DNA of 64,000 nt from JADMIH01 sp035274425. Its GTDB lineage: Bacteria > Chloroflexota > Chloroflexia > QHBQ01 > JADMIH01. The notes beneath the pieces were generated by a model. The model was not told the origin of the DNA and did no database searches. It saw only the letters and a list, made by a program, of their open reading frames with translations. The position numbers were made by a program, and so were the translations under genes. The stretch spans positions 1 to 64,000 of the forward strand of contig DATEOC010000037.1 in the NCBI GenBank assembly GCA_035274425.1, written 5' to 3'. Each line of letters begins with the position of its first letter. The first letter of the stretch is position 1. Shown here piece after piece: positions 51,778 through 60,960 of this stretch.

Positions 51778-53064
51778 TTAGAAGTCATCAGCCATATACG
51801 GTGTAGGTTGGCCGGAGGGGCTTAGCACTGCCTGCATGTTGGCTAAGCCGTCCTCTTTCAGCACCTCGATTTGGCCTGTGGCGGCTGCTCGTACCGGCGC
51901 GATGTAGCCGCCGTAGAGCTGCGCAAGTGCCCTCGCATCCATCCGAACGCCCGCCCGCGCCTTCGATTTACTGGTCACCGGCAATTTCTCTATATTTGCC
52001 TTACCATCGCGGACCTGCAAGTGATATATCCCGCTGTTGATAGGGAGTATCTCGTCGGCGACCGCAAAAGTGAATTCTCCCTCAATCTCAGGTTGGAAGG
52101 TGCGCTGGCGAAAAGCCTCTTCTACATCTAGCAGCCTCAGCATATAACCTGAGTGGACCTTTACCTCGGCCTCTCGCGGGTCGGGCAATCGGGATGCGAA
52201 GGCGGCATCTACCGGCATCCAGAACGTCACTTTGCTAGCCTGCGAGTCATGGTTGTAAATGAATCCATATATCGCCTCCCACGCCTGGTGGTCTACAGCC
52301 ATCATCTCATGGATAGCCAACTCCCTGACCCATTCGCCCTTATCTTCAAGATGGTAGATTATATAGCCTGATGGGCGGCCCTCCGCATTATAGTAGAGGT
52401 AAGTGGGGATGTGTTCTTTCTTGTGCGTGAACTTGTGGAGCCACCATCTTTTCGAGCGTGAAACGGCACCGAGGTTGCGTATGGCCCACTCTTTATAGAT
52501 TGAGTCTAGCTTCTCCAGATCGCCTGTATCGTTATCATCGTCCTTATTCCCATCGCCCGTGACGATAGCCTTGATATGCTTGGTATCTATGGGCGTGAAT
52601 GTGCCTGTTCCGGCAGCCTTCCGCCAGGGCTTGAATTGCTCTATTTTGACCGTATATTGCGCGGCATCGTGCGCCAGCTCATAGCCGAATGTCCTGTAGA
52701 AGGGGAAATAGAATGGGTAGAGGGCGGACAATGCGACTCCCTTAGCACGCTGCTCATCGAACATACCGACGAAAAGCTCGCGAATGTACCCCTTCCGTCT
52801 GTGCTCAGGCGGGCTGGCGACGGCAGTGATGAGCGCAGTAGGAATAGGAGTTGGATTGTTGAAGTAGAGAGCGCCCTCATCTATTATGCCCATACCGCAC
52901 AGGAGCTTGCCGTCGTCATCGAACAGGCACCTGGAATTGTCGGGAGTGAGAGGATCGATAGATTGCCAGAAGGCTACGTCCTCAGCAGAGCTATTGAACG
53001 CGAGACGCACCATCTCTATATACGTATCCATCTCGCCTTGATTTGCGGGTGGCCGATATTGCAT
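51778..53064 (-). CDS. GNAT acetyltransferase with SCP2-like domain (Eis-like)
   Basis: A 428-residue protein with the Eis architecture: N-terminal GNAT domain (MQYRPPANQGEMDTYIEMVRLAF; AVASPPEHRRKGYIRELFVGMFDEQRAKGVALSALYPFYFPFYRTFGYE, with the acetyl-CoA loop RRKGY), a second GNAT-like half and a C-terminal SCP2-type domain (about 320-428, GEFTFAVADEILPINSGIYHLQV...LAQLYGGYIAP). Eis proteins acetylate amines such as aminoglycosides or lysines. ATG 53064 has GGGAGAAG upstream; the frame further upstream is not supported. Confidence 0.9.
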   Translation of the reverse strand: MQYRPPANQGEMDTYIEMVRLAFNSSAEDVAFWQSIDPLTPDNSRCLFDDDGKLLCGMGIIDEGALYFNNPTPIPTALITAVASPPEHRRKGYIRELFVGMFDEQRAKGVALSALYPFYFPFYRTFGYELAHDAAQYTVKIEQFKPWRKAAGTGTFTPIDTKHIKAIVTGDGNKDDDNDTGDLEKLDSIYKEWAIRNLGAVSRSKRWWLHKFTHKKEHIPTYLYYNAEGRPSGYIIYHLEDKGEWVRELAIHEMMAVDHQAWEAIYGFIYNHDSQASKVTFWMPVDAAFASRLPDPREAEVKVHSGYMLRLLDVEEAFRQRTFQPEIEGEFTFAVADEILPINSGIYHLQVRDGKANIEKLPVTSKSKARAGVRMDARALAQLYGGYIAPVRAAATGQIEVLKEDGLANMQAVLSPSGQPTPYMADDF

Positions 53065-53127
53065 AAAACTACATCTTCTCCCTTCTACCTGAGATTTGCA
53101 GACACATCCTACCATAAACGCTTGAAT

Positions 53128-53190
53128 TATGAATTCTCAATTTTGAATCGCCCCAACAATTCAAAATTGAGAATTCGTAATTCAAAATTC
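53128..53190. repeat. GAATTCT heptamer inverted repeat
   Basis: TATGAATTCTCAATTTTGAA with its mirror ATTCAAAATTGAGAATTC separated by a short loop, between the Eis-like gene and the phage capsid gene. Confidence 0.85.
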
Positions 53191-53193
53191 GCG

Positions 53194-54081
53194 CTAGACG
53201 CGCACTCCTTCCAGCCTCGCGAGGGCGAGGTTGCGGAAGAGAGCAAGCCCGCAGTACCACTTTATCCTGGTTCTCCACGCGTCTTTAGTCTCAAGCGCGC
53301 CTATTGGCTGGGCCTGGATGCCGCCGTTGTCGAGGCCGCACAGCCCCGTCTGGAAGCCGAATTGCACCGCGTAGATGGAGGAACAGTCGGCGCTTGTGCC
53401 TTTGGTCTCGTTGTCCAGGATATTGTCGTCTACCTCGACGGGGACGCCGTCGTAGGTGAGCACGCGCCTCCCGAAGGCGTCTGTACCGGTCTCAAGCACG
53501 CTTCCCGATGCGCGGCGCAGACTCGACAGCTTCCTCCGCGTGCGCTTCGACATGAAGAGGGCGTGGGGCATCCCAGGCTTTATCATGTCTATAAGCTCGT
53601 CCAGGTGGCCCAGGTCGAGCACCGCCCCGTTGGCCCCCTTGGACATGGTGCGCGCCCCAGCCGACAGCTTCTTCAACCCGTCGAACTCAAGTGAGTTGAC
53701 GGCAGCGTCGCCGTTGAAGAAAGCGGAACCAAACGCCTGGGCCAGCGCCTTCGCCTTGGCGGCTATTACCAGGGCGCGCAGGTCGTTGGGGTCGGCATAC
53801 GTCTGCTGGAGGAACGCATCCACGTCCGCGTCCCCGCCCAGGATTGCCAACGTGGCACTTTTTTCTACAACTGTCATGGCGCTCTCGTTCCAGACGGAGC
53901 CGACAGCGTAGAACTCCACTTCGCCCAGCGTCTCTTCCTGGTTGTATTTAAGCGAATTGCCCACGATCTGCACGAATGGCAGGTAACGCAGCACCGCCGA
54001 TTCCTCTATTACCGTCTCCGTAACCCCGCGAACTAACACATCCTGCGTCAGCCTCGATGAGTCTTGCAATGTTAGTGGCAT
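53194..54081 (-). CDS. Phage major capsid protein
   Basis: A 295-residue capsid-like protein. N-terminal MPLTLQDSSRLTQDVLVRGVTETVIEESAVLRYLPFV and the middle MPHALFMSKRTRRKLSSLRR, RRVLTYDGVPVEVDDNI and SSIYAVQFGFQTGLCGLDNGGIQ resemble the HK97-fold 'major capsid protein' group found with portal and scaffold genes. The fold call rests on these patterns; no cleavage domain is visible. Last gene of the minus-strand head module. Confidence 0.82.
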   Translation of the reverse strand: MPLTLQDSSRLTQDVLVRGVTETVIEESAVLRYLPFVQIVGNSLKYNQEETLGEVEFYAVGSVWNESAMTVVEKSATLAILGGDADVDAFLQQTYADPNDLRALVIAAKAKALAQAFGSAFFNGDAAVNSLEFDGLKKLSAGARTMSKGANGAVLDLGHLDELIDMIKPGMPHALFMSKRTRRKLSSLRRASGSVLETGTDAFGRRVLTYDGVPVEVDDNILDNETKGTSADCSSIYAVQFGFQTGLCGLDNGGIQAQPIGALETKDAWRTRIKWYCGLALFRNLALARLEGVRV

Positions 54082-54160
54082 TTTGTCTATCTCCTTTCTT
54101 GGTAGCCGCTAGCTACCTTCCTGATTTCTAACTTCCAATTCACGTTTCACGTTTCATGCA

Positions 54161-54517
54161 TCACTGCCCAATCCTCTTCAAGCCAAGAGCTATCTTGGCT
54201 TCGGGCTTGAGCGTCTCCACACCCATATCCGCCGAGGAGCGTGGGGGATTGCCAGGCGGCACTGCGCGCTCGAACTGCTCAGCGACGCGGCGGCTGATCT
54301 CGCCGTAAGCCCTGCGCGCTTCCGTAGCTGAAGCATCTATCTCTTCTACCGTCTCGCCCCGCACCATCTCCGGCACCAGGCCAGGCTGCGACGCCACCAG
54401 CTCCCGGTAGCGAACTACAGCATCCGCTTGCGGATTTGTGATTACAGGCTCTTCAGTTGCTCCATTTCCTCCGCTCGTGCCTCCATCGTCTGGGCGCAAC
54501 AATCGTGTATCTCTCAT
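54161..54517 (-). CDS. Scaffold-like phage protein
   Basis: A 118-residue acidic, mainly helical protein (RYRELVASQPGLVPEMVRGETVEEIDASATEARRAYGEIS, ending PRSSADMGVETLKPEAKIALGLKRIGQ). The location directly before the capsid gene, small size and helical, Gly-rich ends are typical of a head scaffold. No sequence family assigned. Confidence 0.6.
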   Translation of the reverse strand: MRDTRLLRPDDGGTSGGNGATEEPVITNPQADAVVRYRELVASQPGLVPEMVRGETVEEIDASATEARRAYGEISRRVAEQFERAVPPGNPPRSSADMGVETLKPEAKIALGLKRIGQ

Positions 54518-54608
54518 ACTCTTCTCACCTCCTTCCCCTTTCCATCTCAGACTATTCGGACATTCTCCTGCCCACTGCCCACTGCCTACTGCCTACTGCC
54601 ATCTGGCA

Positions 54609-55055
54609 TCAAGCCTGCGAGAACTCTACCCTCACCACCCAGCCGCCCCTGGGGTGATTGCCGTCGTAAGGCTCGATCACGCTCTCCTCGAAGGCGGTCA
54701 TCTTGACGCTATAAGTCGCGCCGTCCACATCTTTGAGTTCCATGATGGGTAATGGCAGAAATGCCTGTAAGTCGGCCCGTATATCCTGGGCGGTGCGGTT
54801 ATCTGCCGGTGGCACGTTGGCGAGGCCAGCTGTGAAGTCGAGGCACGCTACGTCCATGCGCCACTGCCAGACGCCCCACGAATCCGCCGTAGGGTCGTTG
54901 GGATAGCTGGGATCGACTATCCAGGGCCGCCAGTGGAGGTGCGGCCTCGCAGGCAACCCCTCCACCCCCGCTAACCCCTTCCAGGCCAGCGGAAACCCCA
55001 CCCACGCCCCATCACGCACCGAAGCGTGGCGTAAGTAGAAATCATAATCGTTCAT
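54609..55055 (-). CDS. Putative head-tail-joining/minor head protein
   Basis: A 148-residue protein (MNDYDFYLRHASVRDGAWVGFPLAWKG...) without membrane segments; contains PRGGWVVRVEFSQA at its end. Located between the connector-like gene and scaffold gene in the phage head module; role is position-based only. Confidence 0.5.
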   Translation of the reverse strand: MNDYDFYLRHASVRDGAWVGFPLAWKGLAGVEGLPARPHLHWRPWIVDPSYPNDPTADSWGVWQWRMDVACLDFTAGLANVPPADNRTAQDIRADLQAFLPLPIMELKDVDGATYSVKMTAFEESVIEPYDGNHPRGGWVVRVEFSQA

Positions 55056-55097
55056 AAGCGCTCCTTAGTGGTGAGCAGCGAGAATTTAGAAATGTCA

Positions 55098-55155
55098 TTG
55101 CTCTATCGTCTATCGTCTATCGTCTATCGTCTATCGTCCGTCGTCTGTCGTCTGT
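55098..55155. repeat. ATCGTCT/GTCGTCT heptamer array
   Basis: Five ATCGTCT-type units followed by CGTCGTCTGTCGTC units in the gap between two phage genes; similar to 25990 and 62970. Confidence 0.9.
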
Positions 55156-55157
55156 CC

Positions 55158-55778
55158 TCATCCAACCTCGAGCCTCTTACTGCCTGCCGCTCTTCGGCGT
55201 GCGGCGACTTCGCGCTCTAGCTGCTCTGCATAGCGTTTGGTCATGGAGCCTGCCTTGGTGGGGCGGCCACGCTTCTGGTCTTGCCCGTCGAGCCAGGCCC
55301 ACGCCTCAGTCGCGGCCCACAAGATGAGCAGGCGTTCGTCATCGTCCGGGCCATTCCAATCGACTGCCGGGTCGGGCCGCTCCCAGGGGAGGAGCACGCG
55401 CATGACCAGCTTCGTCGTGCCCACTTCATCCCCACTCGCTGCGTTACTCAGGTAAAGGGTCCCTGCCCAGTGGCTCCAGCTCTGGCGCTGAGTAGTCCTG
55501 CCGGTGGTGCCTGTGGTCCCGCCCGCTTCCTGCGGGAGCGCCTTGCCGGGTGGGCATTCGACGCTTACTACACCCAGCGCGCCTGGCGGCACATCGAAGG
55601 TGCGTTGCTCTGACGCTACGTTACGGTAAGCGTTTGCCTGCATCGGCCAGAGGCGCGAATACCACCCAGCCGCCTCCACGATGAGGCTATCGAGCAGGCT
55701 ATCACTCCAAAAAGCGTTCGTGCCCGTATCCCCTAATTCCCGCCGCAAACGGTCCCGCATTTGGGTCCTGTTGCTCAT
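55158..55778 (-). CDS. Putative head-tail connector protein
   Basis: A 206-residue protein starting MSNRTQMRDRLRRELGDTGTNAFWSDSLLDSLIVEAAGWYSRLWP, the pattern of phage gp6-like connector or adaptor proteins with N-terminal helices. It contains ERLLILWAATEAWAWLDGQD and a Lys/Arg-rich end (RRRAAGSKRLEVG). It lies just downstream of the portal gene in the same direction. Confidence 0.6.
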   Translation of the reverse strand: MSNRTQMRDRLRRELGDTGTNAFWSDSLLDSLIVEAAGWYSRLWPMQANAYRNVASEQRTFDVPPGALGVVSVECPPGKALPQEAGGTTGTTGRTTQRQSWSHWAGTLYLSNAASGDEVGTTKLVMRVLLPWERPDPAVDWNGPDDDERLLILWAATEAWAWLDGQDQKRGRPTKAGSMTKRYAEQLEREVAARRRAAGSKRLEVG

Positions 55779-55797
55779 TGGTTCCTCCTATTCGGAC

Positions 55798-55925
55798 GAC
55801 GGACGACAGACGACGGTTGTCCAAACCCCAAAGTCCAAAGTTCACCATTTGCCCCATCTATCGTTTATCGTCTATCGTCCGTCGTCCGTCGTCCGTCGTC
55901 CGTCATCCGTCGTCCTCTCCTCAAG
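55798..55925. repeat. GTCCGTC/ATCGTCT heptamers overlapping the portal 3' end
   Basis: ACGACGGACGAC units, ATCGTCTATCGTCC, then five GTCCGTC-type units run directly into the portal reading frame, whose last 12 or so residues (TTDDGRRTTDDGR) are repeat-encoded. Confidence 0.9.
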
Positions 55926-57302
55926 CACCCTCTGCCACTCTCCCTCCGAGTCGCCTTCGCCCAGCAGGTCCATTGCTCGGCGGTGGGAGTGGATGCCCGC
56001 GCTTACCAGTGCCGTCTCCTGGGTGACCAATTCGGTGCGGTCTGATGGGAGGATGGGCGGCCACACCACGTTAACCGCGTAACCACCTTTGGGGTCGGCT
56101 ACCTGCGCTGCTTGCTCATCGCCGTGCATCGCGTGCAGGCGCAGGATCATGCGGTTGCGCTCCTCGAGGGCGACGGTCCAGATCGCTCTCTTCCTCGACA
56201 CTTTCTGCAACATTGGCTGCATCTCTATCTCAAGCGCCACGCCAGACCTTGCCGTGCCGCTGCCGTCACCGAAGGCTGTGCGCGGCATCTCCGCGATGTC
56301 ATGCAGCGCCCTGTAGAGGAGGTTGATATAGTCGATGTGCAGTCCTACCCCGCCTCCCGATAGGAGGTCGAGCAGGTACGCCTTCGCGTCCTTTGGCAGC
56401 TCCCACAGCCGCCCAGGACCCACCTTGATCCCCGTCGAGTCGGTCACGTTCTCCAGCACCGCGATGGGATTGCCGCTTACCTCAAGGATGTGGGAGAGCA
56501 CCGAGAGGCGCGAGTTGAGGTCGCGGTTCAGCGCCACGATGTCCACCAGGTCGCTCTGGCCCCAGGGCTCTTTCGGCACGCGCAGGTTCGGGAAGACCAC
56601 GTAGGGGATGAACCCGTAAGGGTTGGGCACCCGCCGCACCACCCCTCCGTCGCGCCACACCTCAAGCGTATCGGCGGTCCATTCTTCCGTGACGAGGGAT
56701 CGGGGGTCGGGGGCCAGGGATTGGTAATTACCGCTACCGACCCCCAATCCCTGGTCCCCGACCCCCACGTAATAGCTCTGCGTCACCTTGAGGAGCCTTC
56801 GATAATCATCCCCCTGGCGGACGCACATCAGCGTCGAGGGGTCTACAGCCGACACCGAAGGCGCGCCCGCATCAGGGTCCCACGTCACCTTGAAAGCGCC
56901 GTCACCCAGCACCGCGCTATCCACCGCCGTATCGAGGTCCACCAGCGCGAGGGAGTTGCGTTCGTAGCACGCCTGTAGCAATGCCTCGGCGTGTTGCGCG
57001 GCCCTCTTCCCCTCCTCGCCAGAGCCGTCTGGAGGCGTGACCGCAAAGCCAACCCCCTTGCCCATGAGATAGGATGCCGCCTTGTTGACCACCACGCGGG
57101 CGTAGTTGAAGGTCAGCCGCTTCTCGTTGGGCGCGGGCAGGCCGTCCCACTGGTAGCCATTGTAGAAGTCTAGGTATGCCCTATACCCCGCCACACGCAA
57201 CGAGTCGGCTTGCGCGAGTTGTGTCGTTCGCGTGGCGCGAGGCTGCTGCCCCGTCGAGACAGCTTTCTCAACCAAATTAGTTCCTTTCGGACGCTTTGCC
57301 AT
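55872..57302 (-). CDS. Phage portal protein (SPP1 gp6-like)
   Basis: A 476-residue portal. Patterns include YLDFYNGYQWDGLPAPNEKRLTFNYARVVVNKAASYLMGKGVGF near the N-terminus (the phage_prot_Gp6 family entry), DLNSRLSVLSHILEVSGNPIAVL and RSGVALEIEMQPMLQKVSRKRAIW. ATG 57302 with GGGGGTT upstream is taken. An in-frame inverted repeat (residues about 179-200) and a C-terminal heptamer tail are present, yet the frame is intact. First gene of the lower head operon. Confidence 0.9.
   Translation of the reverse strand: MAKRPKGTNLVEKAVSTGQQPRATRTTQLAQADSLRVAGYRAYLDFYNGYQWDGLPAPNEKRLTFNYARVVVNKAASYLMGKGVGFAVTPPDGSGEEGKRAAQHAEALLQACYERNSLALVDLDTAVDSAVLGDGAFKVTWDPDAGAPSVSAVDPSTLMCVRQGDDYRRLLKVTQSYYVGVGDQGLGVGSGNYQSLAPDPRSLVTEEWTADTLEVWRDGGVVRRVPNPYGFIPYVVFPNLRVPKEPWGQSDLVDIVALNRDLNSRLSVLSHILEVSGNPIAVLENVTDSTGIKVGPGRLWELPKDAKAYLLDLLSGGGVGLHIDYINLLYRALHDIAEMPRTAFGDGSGTARSGVALEIEMQPMLQKVSRKRAIWTVALEERNRMILRLHAMHGDEQAAQVADPKGGYAVNVVWPPILPSDRTELVTQETALVSAGIHSHRRAMDLLGEGDSEGEWQRVLEERTTDDGRRTTDDGR
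56702..56766. repeat. In-frame inverted repeat in the portal gene
   Basis: GGGGGTCGGGGGCCAGGGAT (from 56702) extending to 56724 pairs with 56744-56766 (CCAATCCCTGGTCCCCGACC...), one G-T pair, around a 19-nt loop. The left arm is a 7-bp tandem (GGGGTCG, GGGGCCA). It encodes the YVGVGDQGLGVG stretch. Confidence 0.9.
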
Positions 57303-57336
57303 AGAAACCCCCAATCTAATAACAGAAAATACGTTC

Positions 57337-57377
57337 TATTAACTTAATCCCCTTTCAGGCGCAAATTGGGACAGGAA
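57337..57377. promoter_or_regulatory. Shared upstream element, copy 1
   Basis: CTATTAACTTAATCCCCTTT, then C-N8-CAAATTGGGACA. It lies just upstream of the portal start on the minus strand and matches the element at 63478 (TAATCCCCTTTC and GGGACA at the same spacing). Possible phage-specific promoter or operator. Confidence 0.6.
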
Positions 57378-57510
57378 AATGGGGGCAAAATGGCTGAGTT
57401 TTGCACAATCTGGTGATGGGTGGACCAGTGGACGTAAGATAAGTTACGCTACTGTACTGATAGGTGAACCCTCGACCTGAATCTGGGGTGTTAGAGAGGG
57501 AGGCTGCCCG

Positions 57511-58782
57511 ATGCCCAGGACCCCTTACCGCGTGGCCTTATTGTTGGCCCTGATTTTCGCCATTTCAATGCTATCCGGCTGCGGCGGGCCGGAGGGTACG
57601 AAGCTATCTCCCGATTCCCACACCCTGACGAACACCCAGCATACCGGCATCTACAACACAACAGGTCCGCGCTCCTCGCCAGACGTGGCCTGGAAGTTCA
57701 AGGCAGAGGGCGAAATCAGTTCTTCTCCTGCGGTTGCCGGTAGCATACTTTACTTCGGCAGCGAAGATACGCACCTCTACGCCCTGGACGCTGCTACCGG
57801 CCAGTTCCGCTGGAAGCTCAAGACAGGCAACAAAGTACGCTCCTCTCCTGTCGTCCATGAAGGGGTCGTCTACGTTGGCAGCGATGATGGCGCGCTCTAC
57901 GCGGCGGACGCCAATATGGGCGCTGAAAAGTGGAAGGCCAAGACTTATGGCTACTTCATCATGGTCGACGCGCAGGGGAATTGCTGTGAAGAATACCTGA
58001 AGTCCAAACTCCCTCCCCCTGGCCTTAATTTATATATGGCTACTTCCGGTGATTCAGGCTGGGGCATATACGCTTCGCCCGTGATCACGGGCGACAAGCT
58101 CTATTTCGGGGCTGATAGTGCGTACTTCTATGCTGCCGACGTGGCGACGGGCGAAATCGCCTGGGTAGAAACGGCTCAATCCGGCATTACGTCCAACGCT
58201 GCCGTGGATGGAGATGCGGTCTACTTCGTGAGTGATGGCGGCGGCCTTTTTTCACTAGATACGAAGACAGGCCGCGAGAATTGGCGGTTTTATACACAGT
58301 GCTACTCTGGCGGGTCATCTGTGGTCGTAATGGATGGGACGATCTACGTTGCAGGAGATAACAGCAGCTCATTGAGAGGGAACAAACAAGATATGGACAG
58401 CACGCTCTGGGCTGTAGATGCTGCCACCGGCAAAGAAAAGTGGTCTTTCCCCATAAAGGACTGGACTACTGCCCCTATTGTCTCCGGAAGGAGCGTGTAT
58501 ATCACGGGTGGAAAGAGCCTGTACGCCGTTGACGCTCAAACTGGGGCCAAATTGTGGGAGTTCGACACGGGCCACAAGATATTGGACCCTCCCATTTTGG
58601 CGCTGGCTAGCAGGCTTCTATATCTAAGCAATGCTGATGGCTCCTTATATGCGATTGACGCAGAGACTGGACACGAGGTGTGGAAGTTCAAGGTCGATGG
58701 TGCCCGAAAAACCGCCCCTGCTGTAGCCGACGGTATGTTATACTTCGGGTCTGCGGATGGCTACATCTATGCGCTCAAATGA
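57511..58782 (+). CDS. PQQ-type beta-propeller lipoprotein
   Basis: A 423-residue exported lipoprotein: signal peptide with lipobox MLSGC (Cys24), then seven or more blades of the PQQ/BamB-like type, LYFGSEDTHLYALDAATGQFRWKLKTG, VYVGSDDGALYAADANMG, LYFGSADGYIYALK at the end. PQQ co-factor residues are not evident, so it is probably a non-catalytic propeller. It is transcribed opposite to the phage genes on both sides and is paired with the next gene 30 bp away. Confidence 0.9.
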   Translation: MPRTPYRVALLLALIFAISMLSGCGGPEGTKLSPDSHTLTNTQHTGIYNTTGPRSSPDVAWKFKAEGEISSSPAVAGSILYFGSEDTHLYALDAATGQFRWKLKTGNKVRSSPVVHEGVVYVGSDDGALYAADANMGAEKWKAKTYGYFIMVDAQGNCCEEYLKSKLPPPGLNLYMATSGDSGWGIYASPVITGDKLYFGADSAYFYAADVATGEIAWVETAQSGITSNAAVDGDAVYFVSDGGGLFSLDTKTGRENWRFYTQCYSGGSSVVVMDGTIYVAGDNSSSLRGNKQDMDSTLWAVDAATGKEKWSFPIKDWTTAPIVSGRSVYITGGKSLYAVDAQTGAKLWEFDTGHKILDPPILALASRLLYLSNADGSLYAIDAETGHEVWKFKVDGARKTAPAVADGMLYFGSADGYIYALK

Positions 58783-58812
58783 TCCCAAATTTGCTACGCT
58801 CCCCGTGTCTCT

Positions 58813-60129
58813 ATGACGAAAAGAAACCTCTCAGTCTCTGCGCTTAGCGAGGGTTATCTCCCAACACTATCCGCCCCGATTCTCCTACTCCTCCTAACCC
58901 TCACAGCCTGCGACTTCTCCCCCGTACCCCCACCCTCCACACCAATCCCCATCCCGCCTGCAACGCGCACCCCCGTACCCCTACCCACAAATACATCTAT
59001 AGCCCAATCCCCAACACCTGTCCCCCAATTCCCCACCCCTACAGGCAAGGTTGTCTGGCAGGTCCGGCTGGACGGAGGTATCGCGTCCAGTCCAGCCATA
59101 GGGGCAGGGCTGCTATACGTCGCTACGCAGGGTGGGCCTTTTTACGCATTGGACGCCGCCACCGGGCAGGAACGCTGGCAGGCCACTTTCGATGGGGAGA
59201 TTAGTGGCAGTTTCGTCATATCTCGTAGTGTGCTTTACGCAGGTGCGACTTTCCTGGATACCGGCGCCAGGCAGGGCGGCGTAGTCGCATTCGACACCCA
59301 GGACGGCCACGAGCTTTGGCGCTATACTGCCGGCGGCGAGAACGTCACTTCACCCGTGCTAGTTGGACGCCTCCTCATATTCGGCAGCGACGACGATAAA
59401 GTCTACGCCGTAGACACCCGCGTAGCCGAGGAGCGGTGGACATACGACGCCGGCGCACCCCTCGATGCTCCTCCCATAGCCGCTGATGGCATCGTCTATA
59501 TAGGTGACGCCACAGGCACTTTCCACGCTTTAGACGCTGCCAACGGTAATTTGCTCTGGAAGCTCGATGCGGGTAACAGGGAGCGCATACTCCCCCTCAC
59601 CTACACCACCCTTACCTCTGCCTATGCAGCGGGTGATACAGTCTACTTTGCGAACGTATTGGAAGGCCCCGTCTATGCCGTAGATACGGCCAGGGGCAGC
59701 GAGCGGTGGCGCTTCGCTACAACCGGCCTTATGACCCCCGTACCCACAGCTGAGCCGGGAGAGAGAGACGCCAGCATCGTGTCGAGTCCCCCCGTAGCCG
59801 CCGGCGATACGGTGTATATTGGCATCTCTTTTGGCCCCCTCGGCATCCCCGTGCCCGACCGTATCGGCTACCTTTACGCCCTCGACGCCCGCACAGGCAG
59901 GGAGCGCTGGAAAGTGCAGGCGGAAACCCAGGTCGTGGGCCGCCCCATAGTGCAGGGCAACACCATCTACTACGCCGCCAATGCCGGCATCCTCCACGCC
60001 GCCGGCACCTCCACAGGCGCTGACAGGTGGAGCTTCGAAGCCGACAGCCCAATCAACGCCCCTCTGCTCCTATCCGAAAGCACTCTCTACTTCGGAACTC
60101 TTGGCGGCGAGTTCTATGCCCTGCGGTGA
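58813..60129 (+). CDS. PQQ-type beta-propeller lipoprotein
   Basis: A 438-residue exported lipoprotein related to the preceding one: hydrophobic signal, lipobox LTAC (Cys33), a Pro/Thr-rich spacer (about 35-75), then blades such as LLYVATQGGPFYALDAATGQERWQATFDGEISGS and LYFGTLGGEFYALR. The start is ATG 58813 after a 30-bp gap, so the two are probably an operon. The pair may arise from duplication, since they share blade motifs. Confidence 0.9.
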   Translation: MTKRNLSVSALSEGYLPTLSAPILLLLLTLTACDFSPVPPPSTPIPIPPATRTPVPLPTNTSIAQSPTPVPQFPTPTGKVVWQVRLDGGIASSPAIGAGLLYVATQGGPFYALDAATGQERWQATFDGEISGSFVISRSVLYAGATFLDTGARQGGVVAFDTQDGHELWRYTAGGENVTSPVLVGRLLIFGSDDDKVYAVDTRVAEERWTYDAGAPLDAPPIAADGIVYIGDATGTFHALDAANGNLLWKLDAGNRERILPLTYTTLTSAYAAGDTVYFANVLEGPVYAVDTARGSERWRFATTGLMTPVPTAEPGERDASIVSSPPVAAGDTVYIGISFGPLGIPVPDRIGYLYALDARTGRERWKVQAETQVVGRPIVQGNTIYYAANAGILHAAGTSTGADRWSFEADSPINAPLLLSESTLYFGTLGGEFYALR

Positions 60130-60201
60130 AACGTGATGCGTGCTCCGATAGATTAAACGCAAATGACATAGATTAAAATGACATGATTTAATACGAAGGG
60201 C

Positions 60202-60230
60202 TTGCATTGCGTCGGAAGTTGTGATATAGT
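60202..60230 (+). promoter_or_regulatory. Sigma70-like promoter of the NTF2-like gene
   Basis: TTGCAT (60202-60207), 17-bp spacer, TATAGT (60225-60230), about 97 bases before ATG 60327. Confidence 0.65.
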
Positions 60231-60326
60231 GTAATCCGACTATACATCCGCTTATATAGGTGCGTTGCAGATGTATTGTGCTGGCATGGAATGCACACAC
60301 ATAACGGCAAGAAGGAGGAGCATGTA

Positions 60327-60950
60327 ATGAACACGCGTCTAAAGGCACGTTTACGTTCCCTGGCGTTAGTTATCGGACTCCTGGTTGGAATGCTTGGAGT
60401 AACTCGCACGGTCTCAGCTCACCCTGCCAATCAGCCTGCCGACCCAGTAGCCCTGGTGATGGAGATGGCGGATGCTTTCAATAACGCCGATGTTGACAGG
60501 CTAATGGAAATCCTCGACCCCTCGTTCAAAGATGTAGTTGTGAACGCCCCTGCTGCACTTCCTCCAGAGTTTAGCAATTATGATCGTGACGGGTTTATAG
60601 CTCTGAGCCGCGATGGGGGATTTCATATGGAACTGTCTAACTGCAAACTGTCCGCCCCCGATACGGTAGTTTGTGATAGTTCAGTAACCATCCCAGACAA
60701 TCTGCCACTATCCCGCCCTGTCACTCAAACCCTTACCGTTACGGTGGTAAACGGCAAGATTACCTCGATCGTAGAAATGTTGTCCGACCAATCGCTGCGT
60801 GATTTCGAAGATTACCTCGCCGCTTCTCAAGCAGGAATGCCCACCACTGGCTCATCTGATATGAGCGTGGCGCTCTGGTTGCTCAGCTTGGCTCTCCTTT
60901 CCCTCGTAGCAGGCGTTATCACTCGCCGCACCCACGGATACCGTCGGTAA
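60327..60950 (+). CDS. Exported NTF2-fold (SnoaL-like) protein with LPxTG-like anchor
   Basis: A 207-residue protein: signal peptide (1-31, ending VSA-HP), an NTF2/SnoaL-like domain (about 36-165: VALVMEMADAFNNADVDRLMEILDPSFKDVVV, TQTLTVTVVNGKITSIVEML) and a cell-wall sorting-like end: MPTTG (about 173-177), a membrane helix and RRTHGYRR. MPTTG deviates from LPxTG at the first residue. ATG 60327 has AAGGAGGAG upstream; the frame before it is not gene-like. Confidence 0.8.
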   Translation: MNTRLKARLRSLALVIGLLVGMLGVTRTVSAHPANQPADPVALVMEMADAFNNADVDRLMEILDPSFKDVVVNAPAALPPEFSNYDRDGFIALSRDGGFHMELSNCKLSAPDTVVCDSSVTIPDNLPLSRPVTQTLTVTVVNGKITSIVEMLSDQSLRDFEDYLAASQAGMPTTGSSDMSVALWLLSLALLSLVAGVITRRTHGYRR

Positions 60951-60960
60951 GTGCACATAT

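Noticed and set aside
57511..60129. PQQ-dependent alcohol dehydrogenases
   Set aside because: Only the propeller blades are present; no catalytic Asp/Ca ligands or cytochrome domain recognised and both are lipoproteins, so a non-enzymatic propeller is preferred.
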